Assembly: GCA_003116995.1 (NCBI GenBank)
Contig: BDSL01000009.1
Coordinates: 558,001-622,000 of the forward strand
DNA from: Yamagishiella unicocca
Taxonomy: Eukaryota > Chlorophyta > Chlorophyceae > Chlamydomonadales > Volvocaceae
Length of the DNA stretch: 64,000 nt
Direction of reading: 5' to 3'
The notes under the pieces were generated by a model, which was not told the origin of the DNA, did no database searches, and saw only the letters and a program-made list of their open reading frames with translations. Positions 22,463 to 34,612 of the stretch are shown here, in pieces; the first letter of the stretch is position 1; the number at the start of each line of letters is the position of its first letter. A program made the position numbers and the translations under genes.

Positions 22463-22964
22463 TTTCGTCTAGGTTCTATTTGACAGCCGAGGAGTGGCGC
22501 TTGTATGTTGCGCCGCGCTGTCGTCGGCGGGTCTCGGCGATGACCAGTTGACTACCCTACGTGTTTTCCTGTCAACTGGCAAAGATCTAAATCCACTATT
22601 GTATTCTCACGGTTGCCAGCGTTCACAATTGAAAGGGATACAGAAGATTGCAGCCCCCTCCATCCGCTTTATCGCGATGCCTCCGAAACGTAGCTGGACG
22701 AGCAGCCAAAAATTCACAAGCACGGAGGCATGTCATCAACCGCACGATATGTATTACACCATTCACTGTCTGCAGCAGAGGTTGCCAACATGGAATTAGC
22801 TCATCATCGCCACCACCGACCAGGAGCGCCCGCGAGCGTCTCACAATTGCGGGTGCGGCGGCGAATCTGCCTTCGGTGAGAAGCAGCGATGGACATATTG
22901 CCACCTTTCAATTCTTTCATACTACGAACATCCGTATAAATGCCATCGTAGAACCTGGGCAAGC
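22463..22964. promoter_or_regulatory. Bidirectional intergenic region between ABM gene and TrpF gene
   Basis: 502 bp between two divergent start codons. It presumably contains both promoters and 5' UTRs. The frame of the TrpF start stays open upstream for at least 35 codons, so part of this stretch could instead encode an N-terminal extension. Confidence 0.5.
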
Positions 22965-25280
22965 ATGACCCCACCACAACCGGCGCGGAACGGACCGCTG
23001 GTAAAGGTAAGACATCGTATGCGGTATAGACCATGGGCATGTCAAAGGCGTCACCTCCTTGCTACTCGCCTGAGCCTGCATACCCACTGGCGCCCTCCCG
23101 CCCCCCCCCCCCCGTTCTTTTATTGTAACCCCCCATTACCCGGTTCCCGGCCACCTACAATCAACTCCCAAACCCTCCCCCACCCCAGATTTGCGGCATC
23201 ACCAACTCGCAGGATGCGCAGTATGCCGTGAACTCCGGTGCGGACCTGCTAGGTAAGTCATACTGGATGGCACCGCATGGCTCGCGGGCAGGCATGGTAC
23301 CCCGTCCCTTTTTTCCTTGCCTAGCACACTGTTTTTCCCCACCTTCAACCCCACCTTGCAGGCATGATCATGTGGCAGAAGGCCAAGCGCGCAGTCAGCG
23401 CCGACACCGCCCGCAGCATAGCTGCGGTGGCTCGGGCTGCCGGCGCTCGCGCTGTGGGGGTGTTTGTGGACGAGGACGCGGCCACCATCTCCGCCAGGTC
23501 AGCAGGCGGCGGCTGGGGCGGCAGGTGGTCTCACGGGCTCCGGAACCCGCCTCACTGGAGCCACGGTGGCAGCTGACCTTGTTCTTGGGAGGGCAGGGGC
23601 GGTAGGGGCACCTGCTGCAGACCGTGCACGGCCCTCGGACTCCGGATCCGGATCCGGATCTGCACCCGGGCCAGGGCTAGGGCTGCCAGCTCGGCGTGGA
23701 GCTGCTTACCAAACAACCAGCTCCATCCGCATCTCTGTCCCGTCTGGACGAGCGGCTGGAGCCCTCTCCTGACTTCCGGCGTTCGCAGCATCTCGGCGCC
23801 GCCCACCTCCCTCGCCCTCCCTCCCTCGTCCTACCCTCCGCTCTTCTCCCTCCTACCCCGCCCGCAGGTGCAAGGATGCCCAGATACCGGTGGCTCAGCT
23901 GCATGGGGACGGCGCCAGGTGGGACCCTTGCGCCGGGAGGGAAAGGGGGGCCCGACGACTGCCTCCTGCACCAGCTGGCAGCCACCACCACCAGCCAGCC
24001 TCCTCGTACCACCCGCGCCCACTCGCGGGATTCGGAGCGTCCCTGGAGGCACCCGCTGACTGCCCACGCGCGCCTGCCTGCCTCTGGGTGCAGAGCGGCG
24101 CTGCCTGACCTGGACCCCTCCCTGGAGGTGGTGTACGTGCTGAACTGCGCGGCCGACGGCACGCCGCTGACGCCGCCTCCCAGCGAGCTGCTGCGCCAGC
24201 TGGGGCGGGGTGGGGAGCGGAGGCCGGACTGGCTGCTGCTGGACAGCGCGCAGGTGGGAGGGAGCGGGGCTGGGCGGGTGGGGCTGGGCGGGTGGGGCGG
24301 ACGTGGGGAGGAAACCCGTGTACACGGGCATAGGAGAGGTTTCGAGGAAGACCCGTGGATGCCAGAAACAACCGTTTAGAACAGACATTTTGAGATGCAT
24401 GCTGGAGAACTGGATTGGGGATACGAAAGCCGAAGGCATAGGAGAGGGAGGGGTGGGGCGGGGTAGAGGTGGTCAGGGCGAATGAACGTATGGATGGTGA
24501 AACGGTATGATACCTGGACTGGCGGCGCCACTCAGGATGACGCGGACGCGCGTTCCCGAACAGCTGACACCCGCAGCAAACCCGCTGGAACCACCACCGG
24601 CTCCGGAACCACCACTGCTCATCCGTTGCACCCTGCATCTTGCACGTCACGACGCCGCCTCACCGCTCCCGGCCACCGCCTCCCGGCCTGCCTTCGGCCG
24701 GCAAGACCCCACCGCGTGAGGCCTGCTGGGGTCCCCGGGGCTGCCGCCGGCAGGCAGCCCTAACCGCAACCAGCTGCACCACGAGCGCCCAACGCACCGC
24801 GGCGCACCGTGTTCTGCTGCCCCGCCCTCGGCCTGCAGGGCGGCTCGGGCCAGGCCCTGGACTGGCGCAACCTGCGGGTGCCTGCCGAAGAGGCGTCCCG
24901 CGGCTGGCTGCTGGCGGGGGGCCTCAACCCGGACAATGTGGCAGCAGCTGCCGCACTGGCCAAGCCGGCTGCGGTGGACGTGTCCAGTGGGGTGTGCGGG
25001 CCGGACGGTGGGTCAGGGACCGCTAGGCCTCGAAACTCCCTCCACAAGGGAGGGAAATGGGACAAACTGGGCGGTGGTCCGGTGTGGGGGAGCGGGACCG
25101 TGTGGGGGGAGGGTGTGAGAGGTGCACTGGGCATCTGCAGTGCTGGATGGGGGCCTGGAGCGTGGCCCGGAAGCAACACGACATCAACTGGGGCCCCCAA
25201 CTCCCCTGCCCGCAGGCCTGAAGAAGGACCCGGTGAAGGTGTCATCGTTCATTTCGGCGGCCAAGGGTGTCAAGTACTGA
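22965..25280 (+). CDS. Phosphoribosylanthranilate isomerase (tryptophan biosynthesis)
   Basis: Seven exons: 22965-23006, 23189-23252, 23362-23497, 23868-23918, 24094-24253, 24839-25007, 25216-25280, giving 228 residues from the ATG at 22965. The enzyme isomerises N-(5-phosphoribosyl)anthranilate to CdRP, the third step of tryptophan synthesis. In plants and algae this is plastidial. Motifs: catalytic Cys in LVKICGITNSQDA, GADLLGMIMW, KRAVS, VGVFVDE, VAQLHGDG, WLLLDS, WLLAGGLNPDNV, and catalytic Asp in AVDVSSGVCGPDGLKKDP. The length matches bacterial TrpF, so a transit peptide is not obvious unless the open upstream frame is used. Two overlapping TGTAA motifs start 35 nt after the stop. Confidence 0.93.
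24340..24433 (+). repeat. Intronic repeat family A, copy 1
   Basis: About 90 bp inside TrpF intron 5: cgagg(a)aGACCCGTGGATG, then CCGTTTAGAACAGA, then TTTTGAGATGCATGC and GGAGAACTGGATTGGGGATA. Near-identical copies are at 55757-55858 and, inverted, at 30475-30556. Confidence 0.85.
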
Positions 25281-26421
25281 GCAGCAGAAGGGCAGGCAGT
25301 GCCATACGGCAAGGTGTAAGGTGTAAGGGAATGACCTGGGGCAGGGGCTCGGGTGGGGCTGTGGGTGCGCAACACAGGCGAGATGATGTGGCATGCAGTC
25401 GGGGCGCTCTGCAAGCCCCAGGGTGGAGAGGACCAAGGCCGATGGCGGGGAGTGAGGGTTCCGCTTGCATAGTATTGATGTGATGTGTGTCGGTGTGTAC
25501 TGAAGAAGTTGCGCGTGGGCATGAAGACGCACCGCTAGCTGGCTGCAAGCTGGCGTGATCAATGTACGGCGTTATCGGTGTACGGCGTACGAGCCCGGTG
25601 TCCAGCTGTGGCTTCAAGTGGGGCGGGGCTGGGGCCCACTACTCGGAGGGCCCAGCGCTGCGGCTGGGTCTTGTGCGGCTACCTACCAGGACGTGTGGTG
25701 TGGGCGGCGGTGTAGGCGCCTGGCTTGGTGCTGGGGGGAGTGCAATGAGACTGTGCGAGCGAGCGACAGCCGCGAGCGAGTAAGGAGAGCTCTTCCGCGC
25801 GCACCGCTGCCGCTGTGTTCGGAAGCGTTGTACGCATGCAGGCTCGAGGGGCATGGATGGGGGCTGACAGCGCTGAAGTAAATGTGGCTCGAGGCGAAAC
25901 GAACCATTCCCCCTTGGCAACGTGGCCGGGGGCCTGCACAAGAGTGGACACAGTGCCACGAAGGGCGAGGCTGAAGAATGTCTCGGACAGCAAACGTCTG
26001 GCGACTGATTCCGAACGCACTCCTGTAACAGGGATTGTTGGCATAAGCACTCATCCTCATAGCCACTTTCGCCGCTCCACAACTGCACTCGTTGCCGCCA
26101 CATTAAGACATACTGCTTGGGCTGGTAGTTTCACTGCGCGCGCATGCGAGATGCCTCCAAGGGTGCAGCAGCTGGCTGCGGTGTCCCGCTCCCCGGCCGT
26201 ACACGCACCGCTGCACCCACCTCGCCCAACCCCTCGTACCCGCTCGTGCCATGCACGCTGCTGGCTGTCCCAAAACACACCCCGCCCGGCACGCCGCTCG
26301 CTTACCTCCCTGCACCCCTTCCTCACCGCCCACCTCCATCGCCCGACCCCTCCGCAACCCCTTCAGTTGTACCCCTCCTTTGTGTTACACAGTTTGCACA
26401 GTCCTGTCCAATCCCGACCCC
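25281..26421. other. Gap between convergent TrpF and PGM-like genes
   Basis: About 1.1 kb. TGTAA at 25315-25319 and 25322-25326 serves the + strand. TTACA at 26385-26389 (TGTAA on the minus strand) lies 33 nt past the PGM-like stop. No further gene recognised. Confidence 0.5.
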
Positions 26422-28860
26422 TCACTTGCCCCCGCTCGCCTGCACGCCCCCCACAAAGTGCCACACGTCCGCCACGTCCGCCACCGCCGCCGCGCCCTCC
26501 TCGCTGTCGTCGCTGAGCACCACCGTCCGCATCTCGCAGTTGTCGTACCACTTGTGCATCTCGCCCTGCGCCACCTCAGCGCCGCCGTGGCCGAAGCACG
26601 AGAGCGTGAAGTGCAGGAAGGAGGAGTGCGTCACCACAGCGATGTTCCGCTCCGGCCGGGTGGCCAGCCACTTGAGGAAGATCAGCCCGCGGCGGCGGAT
26701 CTCGTCCTTCGTCTCGCGGTGCTCCGCCGTCCACAACACGTCCTCATCCTGCTGCACCAGCGAGAAGTCAACGGCGGGGAACCTGGCAGCGCGAGGACGG
26801 GGAGCGGCGCGGGGCGGGGCGGCGCGGGGCGAGGGAGGGTGCAAAAAGGGTGCAAAAAAGGACCGGGGCGAGGGTTGCGAAGAAAACCCTTGTACGGATG
26901 GAAAACCCTTGTACGGATGGAAAACCCTTGTACGGATGGAAAACCGTTTGGGACGTCTGGGCCAGGGCCGTGATGTGGTGAGTTCATGTGAGGCTGTATG
27001 TTTGTGGGGCATGATTCATGGGGCAGAACATTTGGGGGGGGGGCCTTGGGATGTGAATGGTGGAGTGGACTGTGGGTTGTAAATGTGCACCTGTGCCGAC
27101 CAGGCGGCTGGCAAGTGGCTGGGGCCGCCTTTGGGAGGAGCGCTCGCTCATGGCGAGCCGGGAGGGGCCCGAGCCCGGTGCCGCCTCGCGCTGCGACCCC
27201 GTCCGCCAACCCATTTATGCCCGCCCACCTGGTCTTGTACTCGGACACAGCACTGCGCCGGTCGCAAGGGTGCACTCCGATGTGTTCCTGTGGTCGCAGG
27301 GAGGGGAGGGGAGGGAGGCGAGGGAGTCAGCAGCAGGAGGGTGCGGGCGGGGTATGTATCACGCCAACGTTACGTCCTGCTATCGCTACAGCTGTTGCAA
27401 CGAACATCTGAAGGGCGGGAGGCTGGGGCTGCACTGCTGTGATGCGGTGGAGCCCCCACCTCCAGCCCAACCTTCTCTGGTCGGCCCCCTGCCGCTCACC
27501 CAGCCCCTACCGCACACACACACCCGCACACCCACCCACCCGACACACCCCTACCTGCACACACACCCTCAAACCCCTCCCCGCACACACGCACCCGACA
27601 AATCCCTCCCCGCATACCCACACCCGACACACCCACCCGGCACAGCTCCTGCGCCAGGAAGGGCGGGCAGCCGCGGCTGGACACCGCAGCGTGCGCCGCC
27701 CGCTTGCCCTCCAGCCCCTCCTGCAGCACCATCAGCAGCGGCGCCTCAGGCCCGTCCACCCCATCCGCCCCGGGTCCGGGGCTGGGGTCCAGGTTTCCGA
27801 ACGCCGCCACCGCTGTCTCCAGCGCGCGCTGCAGCGGCGCCACCACCACCAGGTCCACGGGCAAATGTACGGCCGCCACGTGGCGCCCTGGCGACGAAAT
27901 TCGGTTAGGAGGATTCGGTTAGGAGGCGACGTGCCGAGACAGTCGCGTGAGGCGCAAGGAGGTGCAAGCGGGTGGTTGGGGTAGACGGTGGGCATGAGAG
28001 CAAACCCGTGGGTCGACGCTGGAAATACAAGTCGGTGAAAGGTGGTTGGGGTAGACAGGTGGTTGGGGCAGCAGGTGGTTGGGGCAGCGGGTAACCCGGT
28101 GGGCTGGGATGAGGCAGGGCGGGGACAGGCGATGGCAAGTGGGGCGCCACGAGGGGGACGACGCATCCAAGGATGCGCGGCCTAACACCACACGGTAGCA
28201 AGCAGCTGGGTGGGCCACGAGGCCGGTACATGGGCCGCCACTGGCGGCGTCGCTGGACCGGCGCCGACAGCCGTGGCTCTGTCGTATACTTTCCAGGCCC
28301 CAAATATTATGCGGTAAGCCGCACAGCGCGCCATTTGCGCCCTAACCGTCCCCCAATTCCACATGGACGTCGTACATGCGTACAGTCAAATGTACGGGGC
28401 GCAATGCCATGTGGCTTATATCATATGAAGCCAAGGGGACAGGACCCCATGCCAGCCTGTGCGGCCCCACACGCCACGACCCCATCCGCCTACCCAGGTT
28501 CTCCGCCTGGCGCCAACCTAGCTTCGTCAAATGCGAGTCGACGTACTCCCAGCTCTTGTAGTTGTCATGGTTAATATGGCCTGAGAGCAATTAGGGCCGA
28601 CGTGCTGAGGCTCTGAGCAAGGCTTTGGACGCAGTTGGGCTGTCTGTCGAGGGCTGTCGCGGCATACCCCGGCCGTGCCAGGGTGTCCTGTGCGCTGCAG
28701 CTGCGGACCGCTCACCTGCTACGTTGTGGAAGCCCTGGCCATGCCGCACAAAGTGTACTGTTTTGGTGTAACGTGCTGGCAGCAACGCGATACGTGGGCA
28801 GATAGACAACCGCAGGCTCTCCGCGTCCTCAGGGTCTGTTATCGTATCCGTGGGCGGCAT
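26422..28860 (-). CDS. Phosphoglycerate-mutase-like (histidine phosphatase) protein
   Basis: Five exons on the minus strand: 28860-28716, 28580-28494, 27887-27637, 27287-27229, 26782-26422, giving 300 residues. Histidine-phosphatase features are present in order: the RHG motif with nucleophile His in VHFVRHGQGFHN (residue about 39), NYKSWEYVDSHLTKLGWRQAE, PLQRALETA, EHIGVHPCDRR (second-site residues), RFPAVDFSLVQQDEDVLW, and the second catalytic His in AVVTHSSFL. This pattern is the plant 'phosphoglycerate mutase-like protein' group rather than true glycolytic mutase. The substrate is unknown. Exon 3 has a Pro/Gly-rich loop insertion (DPSPGPGADGVDGPE). There is no targeting peptide. Confidence 0.9.
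26881..26947 (+). repeat. Short tandem repeat in PGM-like intron 4
   Basis: Three to four copies of a 20-bp unit acccttgtacggatggaaa(a). The last runs into ccgtttggg. The unit resembles the GAAACCCGTGGATG start of intronic repeat family A, so it may be an amplified piece of it. Confidence 0.7.
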
Positions 28861-29825
28861 TTCTGCTGTCTTGGCCTGTTGTGTGCCTGTCGCAGTTGTC
28901 TGGACGCTGCGAATGCAAGACAGAGCCCCGATGACCCCGAGACAGATGTTACTAGGCGACAGTGCTGCTTACTTCCGCAGAGCGTACCGGCTGATCACGT
29001 TTTTATGGCTTAACCTAGTAGCATACACTGAAAGCGAGCGGTTCACTTGGGCACAGCAGGCCAGCATGGCATCAATTAGTCAAGGCAAATTGAAACTTCA
29101 CTTTGTCGACCCTGCTTGTTATTGTTGATTTGAAGATAAACTTTCCGGTTTGCAATTTGTCAACATGCCCCTGTCGCGTATTCTACGCTGTCGTCCTGAA
29201 CGGGTAAATCGCGTACGACATAACGTTGATTTGAACACACGCTCCACACACAGCGCCACAAACCGTACGCACCGCCCTCCTCGGGAATGCTGATGAGCCG
29301 CGCTCACCTGCTCTCGACAGTCCTTTGCATCTACCACATCCACTATGTCCGACACTCCACGATAACCGAATGTGGAAAGCACGTCGCCCGGGCGCTTGCG
29401 TCACCACCCGCTGCCACCTCTTGCACAACAGCCACAAAGAACGCAGCAGCTGTTACCGTCCGCGATCCGGGAAATGACAACCGCCTGCCGCGCCCCTTTC
29501 GCTCGAGACACTCTTCGACGCGCAGCCTCGTGGCCTGGCCCCCGCATTGGCATCGTCCGGTGATATGCCCAGCCGCACCCATCTTCGACATCTTGCATTC
29601 CTTGTCCTCTCTCCCCCTTCAAAACTGCGCAACCGCAACCCAAGCCCCAGCAACCGCGGACATTAACAAAACGTCCCAGCTGTCTCTCCCCGCCCTTCAA
29701 ACGCACCATCCACGCCCCCAGCCAGCGTCCCCACCTGCCCGGACTCACCCCCAGCCCGCGCCCCCCCAGGCCGTCCCCCAGGCCCGCACCCCCTGACGCC
29801 CCTCAGGCCCAGCCCGCCCAGCCGC
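28861..29825. other. Gap between AKR 3' end and PGM-like 5' end
   Basis: 965 bp separating two minus-strand genes. It should hold the PGM-like promoter at its left side and the AKR 3' UTR at its right side. No coding or RNA feature is recognisable. Confidence 0.45.
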
Positions 29826-32800
29826 CTAGTTCCCTCGCTCGAACGAGTAGCAATCCCCCTTTGGCCCGCTGGACTTGGCCAGCACCTCCTGGATTGCGTC
29901 CAGGTCCTGCTGGTCCAAAGTGAACGTCAGCGTGCGGGCGTTGTCGGCGATGTGGGAGGTGCCCCGCAGTCCCACGATGGGGCAGACGGTCTGGCCGTCG
30001 CCCTGGGGACGCAGAGGAAGGCGCGGAGGAGGGCATGAGCCCGGGGGGAGTGGGAGGGAGGCGCGGAGGAGTGGGGTCACGGTGGCCTGGGGGCCGCAAG
30101 GTTATCGGTACCGTAGAACACCAGGCCAGGATCGGACGACGACGATGGTTGGGTCGCGGAGGCGGTCCGAGGCCGCAGACTGCAGGGGCCGGCTTGCTGG
30201 TTCAGGCCACCCCTAGCCAGAGCACCACTCATGAAGCACAAGCGCTCACAAGGGCTGCTCCGGCCCAGAAGCGAGGGAGGCGCGCACAGTAGTGCCCCCA
30301 CCGCCACCACCCCAGCATCACCAGGTGGTCCCCGCCTAGACGGCAGCTCCCCTCCTTCCCCCTTCCCTCGCGCCCCCATCCGTTACTGATCCCTTTTCCC
30401 CTTGGTCTCTTCACCGGCTTATCCTCCGCCCCACCATCCGTACCCATCCCGCCCCCACCGCCCCCACCGCCCCCCTCCCAGTTCTCCAGCATGCATCTCA
30501 AAACTTCTGTTTTAAACGGTTTTTTTCGGACATTCACGGGTTTCCCTCGAACCCACCTGCTGCATCACCCAGCGCAGCGACACGTTGGCCATGCTGACTC
30601 CGTGCTTGTCCGCCACCTGCTTCAGGACAGCCAGCAGCTGCCGCCACAGCTCCTGGCCGCCGAACTGCTTGGCCACGTTCCTGTCGGGGGGTAGGGGCGA
30701 GCCGAGGCAGCGGTGGGGCGGAGGTGGGATGGCGAGGAGGGCCGGTCTGTGGGGTGACTGGACTGGACTGGATGGTTGCGCGATAGCGCGCTTGGAGGTG
30801 CGGCACTTCAGATTTTACACCTCGTTGAGAACACGGTATGCTATTACACCCCGTTGAGAACACGGTGCGCTACGCAGCTGTGGGACTTCCTTCCTGTGAC
30901 GGTCATGCGCGGATCATCAACACTGCGGCTCCAAGCGTCGAACACCAAGAGCGGCAGCGCTTGCGGCCCCACAGCCCCCGCAGCCCCGCATTCACCACGA
31001 CACTGCATCCATTATTCGCTTGGCCTTTTCCGAACGTCAGCGGCATTCCAACCCAGTGGAACAACGCGGGTTCTCACACACGTACGGCACCCACCAGTAC
31101 ATCTTGAGCGACGACGTGTTCAGGTCCACGGGGCTGTACTTGGCGCCCATTCCGAACAGACCCCCGCGGGGCTCCTCATAGTACTTGTCGGACAGCAGTC
31201 CGCCGCCCACGCTGCCGTACGTGAACAGCTTTATGCCGCGGGACGAGCAGTACGGCAGCATGCTGTTCAGGGGACGGCGGTCGAGCAGGGAGAACTGGAC
31301 CTGCGCGGTGTCGGAGCGGGGTTGGGAGGGGGGGCCGCGAGGTTGGAAGTGGGGACGGGTTGCGCGCGGTTTGGCTACGGGGACGGGTTGAAGTCGCAGG
31401 GCGGCACCTCTGGGCGTGGGCTGCCTGACCCGTTAGGTTAGCGAGCTTTCGCCGTTGCCGCCTTAAGCCGATTCGACATCCGGTTCTGCACCCGGGCCCT
31501 CCAGCGGCACATTCGCACACCATGCACTCGTCCGCTGCACCTCCCCCTCACACGGGGCCCCCACCCCACTCCTTTTCCTCCGTCGTGTAACCGGGTCTTC
31601 CCGCCACCCCATCAAGTGCCGACCTACGGGTTCCTCTCAACCCCGGCAGACTCGGTGGTTCCCAGCTTACACGCTACCCTGCCCCGTATGATGACCAACA
31701 CGTGCCGCTACCCTGCCCCAGCACCCTCACACCCACCTGGTTGACCGCCACATCCACGCCCGCGTCCACGATGGCCGACAGCGCCCCCGTGTCCATGTTG
31801 GTGGTGCCCACGAAGCGGATGAGGCCGCGGGACTGCAAGTCAGACAGCGCCAGAGCGGTGTCCACCATGCCTGGGATGGAGTAGTCCCACCTGGGCAGGG
31901 AGGTGGGGCCAAGAATACCCGGTTATTCGACACGTGGGAGTCAGGTGGCATAAAACCGGTTACGCGACACGTGGGAGTGGTGGGGGGTGGCATACAAACG
32001 GTTGACGCGAAAAGGACAGGATAGTTGGCGCATGGTCGGCGGGCACCTAGTTTGTGGGCGCATGCTGGAGCACTGGGACGGACTAGCGGCGGTGGGGGGC
32101 GGGGGCGGGATGGTCGCGGAGGGAGGCGGGAGGTGAGGGCCCCCGGGTGGATGGACCGGAGGGCACCGGCTGTGGTTTCGGGGCCGGCTGCCCGGTAGCG
32201 GGTCGCGGCAAATGATGCACCGGCTGGGGGTTCGGGAGGAAGCCCGAAGGTGGGCACTGGAAGGTGCGAAGCTAGGGGTGCGGTGCACGCCAGGAGCCCC
32301 AGCTATAGGGCCCGGCAGGGGGCCCAGACGCAGGTCAAGGGCGCGGGGGTAGGGGGGCGCCGGGTGCTCCTTGTGGGCCTTACCACCCCCAACCCCAACC
32401 CCGACCCTCGCTCCGCGAGGGTCGCAACATGCAATGATGGCGATTGAGTAGTACCATGTGTGATCGACCCTAACACCCTGACGCCCTGCACCCCGCTGCG
32501 GCCCCCTCACCAGTGCAGCTGAACCAGGTCCAGTTGGGACACCTATTATGAGCAGGGAGGGAGGGAACGGGGGCGGGGAGAGGGCGAGACGGAGGTCGAG
32601 AGGGCGAGATGGAGGAGGGGAGGGGAGGGGCGGAAGCGGCAAGACGAGCTGGCAGCAGTATGGGGGACCCGGCGGAGTAGCTGGGGCCCGTTCCCCTGGT
32701 TGCTGTAAAAGAGGGGTGCGAAGCGAAACACGCCAGCAGCAGCCGGGAAGCCCCCGGAACCCCTCCCTCACAGGCCCGAGTCAGGGGGCAGGTGCACCCC

Positions 32801-34317
32801 GAGCCTCCCACCTGCAGCTGGGCCTGGTGCTGGTGCTGGGGGAGGCAGGGTTTCCTCGCAACCCACCTGCAGCTTGGCCATTGACCGGCGCACCGCCGCC
32901 TCCACTGCCGCGGGTGTGGGCCGCTGCTGGAAGATGTTTGGGACGTACTTGGTGAACACCTGCACCGGCGCGGCACCGGCGGCGGAGTGCGCAGCCAGGA
33001 ACTGACCCAGAATCTCTGCAGGGAGGGGGGATGCAAGGGGAGAGGGGGGCAGCGGGAGTGGGGCGATGACGTACGAGGGCGGCCTCCAAGCCTCCTCCGC
33101 CCCACAAACCCAAACCCCGAACAGCACGCGGCTGTACCCGCCGCTGGCTACTGCCCCCGGGCCCCACCGGCCGGGTTTTCCTTGTCCCCACGGGTTTTCC
33201 TTGCAAACCCCGGCCCACACAAGGCCGCTTGGGGTGGCACCTGACAAGCCCACCCGTACCTTCGGATGGCCCGTAGATGTCCGCGGTGTCGAACGACGAG
33301 AAGCCCGCCGCCGCGTGCGCCTCCAGCTTGCCCTGTGGGCCGGGGGTGCGCGGGAGGAGAAGAGACCCGCTTGCACGACATAGGAAACGGAGGGCAGCGG
33401 GCGGGGGAGACTGCAGCAGCGGGCGGGGGAGGTTGCGGCAGCGGGGACGAACCGTCGTACAGCGCCGCGCACCGCAGTCCCACGGCGGCGGCGGGGCTGC
33501 GGCGCTCGTCACAGAATCCGCCGAGTGGTTGCCCCGAGCAAGTCCCGTGTGGGTTTCCGTGGGGTGGTGCGGCCGGGAGCCGCGGGGGGCCAGTGGGGCG
33601 GCGGCGCAGCGCCTCCGAAGTCGCCCCCAGTTGGTCGGGTATCGTCAGCTGCAAACTGCCCTCGCACTACTGCGCCTGCAGCTCCCAGTCCCCAGCTGAA
33701 GCCCCAACCACGGTCAAGATACCTCCCTCTTGACTCCGGCTGACGGCTTCATAGCCCCCAGCTCATCGTCACTCATCGCTCCTGGTACCAGTCCCCCGCC
33801 CCCACGCGCCGTACACTTTGCAGGTCGACAGCTGCTATTGGCCATGCATAGTTGGCCCGAAGGTGTAGTTCAGTGGCCGCTCCGCTCGGACGTGAAGCCC
33901 CCCCTGGAGCCACCCGCCTTGCTTTGCCTTTGGCGCCGGGTGACGCCCGCTCCTGCAACTCGCGATACCCTCAGCCCTCCGCAAGGGCCCTCGCGCCCAT
34001 ATTGCACCGGCTCCAACAGCCTAGGATGCTCCCTCACACTTCCCCAGGGGTCACCCCTACCCCGTACCCTCCGTCGGTTATGAGAAGCATACCTGGATGT
34101 CATCGAACACCTCACGCCCATGTCCCCCAGCGAGCTGCCAGCAACCGTTGATAAGTGGCGCGAACTTGTAGCTTGGATCCGACTTAAAGGATGCGAGCTG
34201 CGCCTGGCCGATTGTGGCTGTTGACGCCGTGACATGGAGTCGAGCCGATCGCGATACCGCACGGCGCGCAGGCGACGAGCCGGTGAAAGCGCGCTTACTG
34301 CAACGTGTGAGCTGCAT
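29826..34317 (-). CDS. Aldo/keto reductase, organelle-targeted
   Basis: Eight exons on the minus strand: 34317-34093, 33332-33260, 33015-32867, 32542-32511, 31890-31737, 31300-31095, 30680-30557, 30002-29826, giving 379 residues. The start is the first in-frame ATG (34317); the next 30 residues (TRCSKRAFTGSSPARRAVSR) look like a transit peptide. The AKR barrel follows: FAPLINGCWQLAGG, the catalytic Asp and Tyr in FDTADIYGPSE, Lys in VFTKYVP, His in LDLVQLHWWDYS, FVGTTNMDTGALSAIV, and VQFSLLDRRPLN. The family reduces aldehydes or ketones with NADPH; the specific substrate is not predictable. Exon 4 is only 32 nt. Introns 4 and 5 are packed with dispersed repeats. The gene is divergent with the small membrane-protein gene, 295 bp apart. 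Confidence 0.92.
30475..30556 (-). repeat. Intronic repeat family A, copy 3 (starts at the 5' splice site)
   Basis: On the minus strand this copy begins at the donor of AKR intron 7 (CAG|GTGGGTTCGAGGGAAACCC) and continues through CGTTTAAAACAGAAGTTTTG and GATGCATGCTGGAGAACTGG. AKR intron 3 also starts with a similar GTGGGTTGCGAGGAAACCC. Confidence 0.85.
31940..32060 (+). repeat. Dispersed repeat family B, two copies in tandem
   Basis: AKR intron 4. Units share gtggcata(a/c)aa(a)c(c)ggtt(g)acgcga, followed in the second by ggacaggatagttggcgcat. Related copies: 21053-21110 (ABM intron), 59569-59605 (CFAP54 intron), 7966-8030 and, inverted, 369-411. Confidence 0.75.
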
Positions 34318-34612
34318 TTTAAAGCCGAATACAGATCGTCCGGAAGGGAATGGGTAGGTATGATGATGTCGCCAGTCCACGAGCTATCTATGGTGGAATG
34401 AAACTGTACGACCCACCCATCGTCATCATTCGCCTGGGACAGGGAAATCCGCGATACTCAAATTAATAGTGAACGTGCTACAGATTTATTCCCTTCTCAT
34501 CGTATGGTCAAGACGTTTGTTTGATTTTGAGGCTCCCGTTCGGCTTCGGGCCTTCCTGTTAAGTCATACGCCTGCGCTGCGGTTATAAATTCGGACATAG
34601 CGCTAGCTGTCG
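34318..34612. promoter_or_regulatory. Bidirectional promoter region between AKR and small membrane-protein genes
   Basis: 295 bp between divergent start codons. No clear TATA box is in a fixed place; ggttataaat lies at about 34581-34590, roughly 25-30 bp before the + strand start. Confidence 0.5.
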
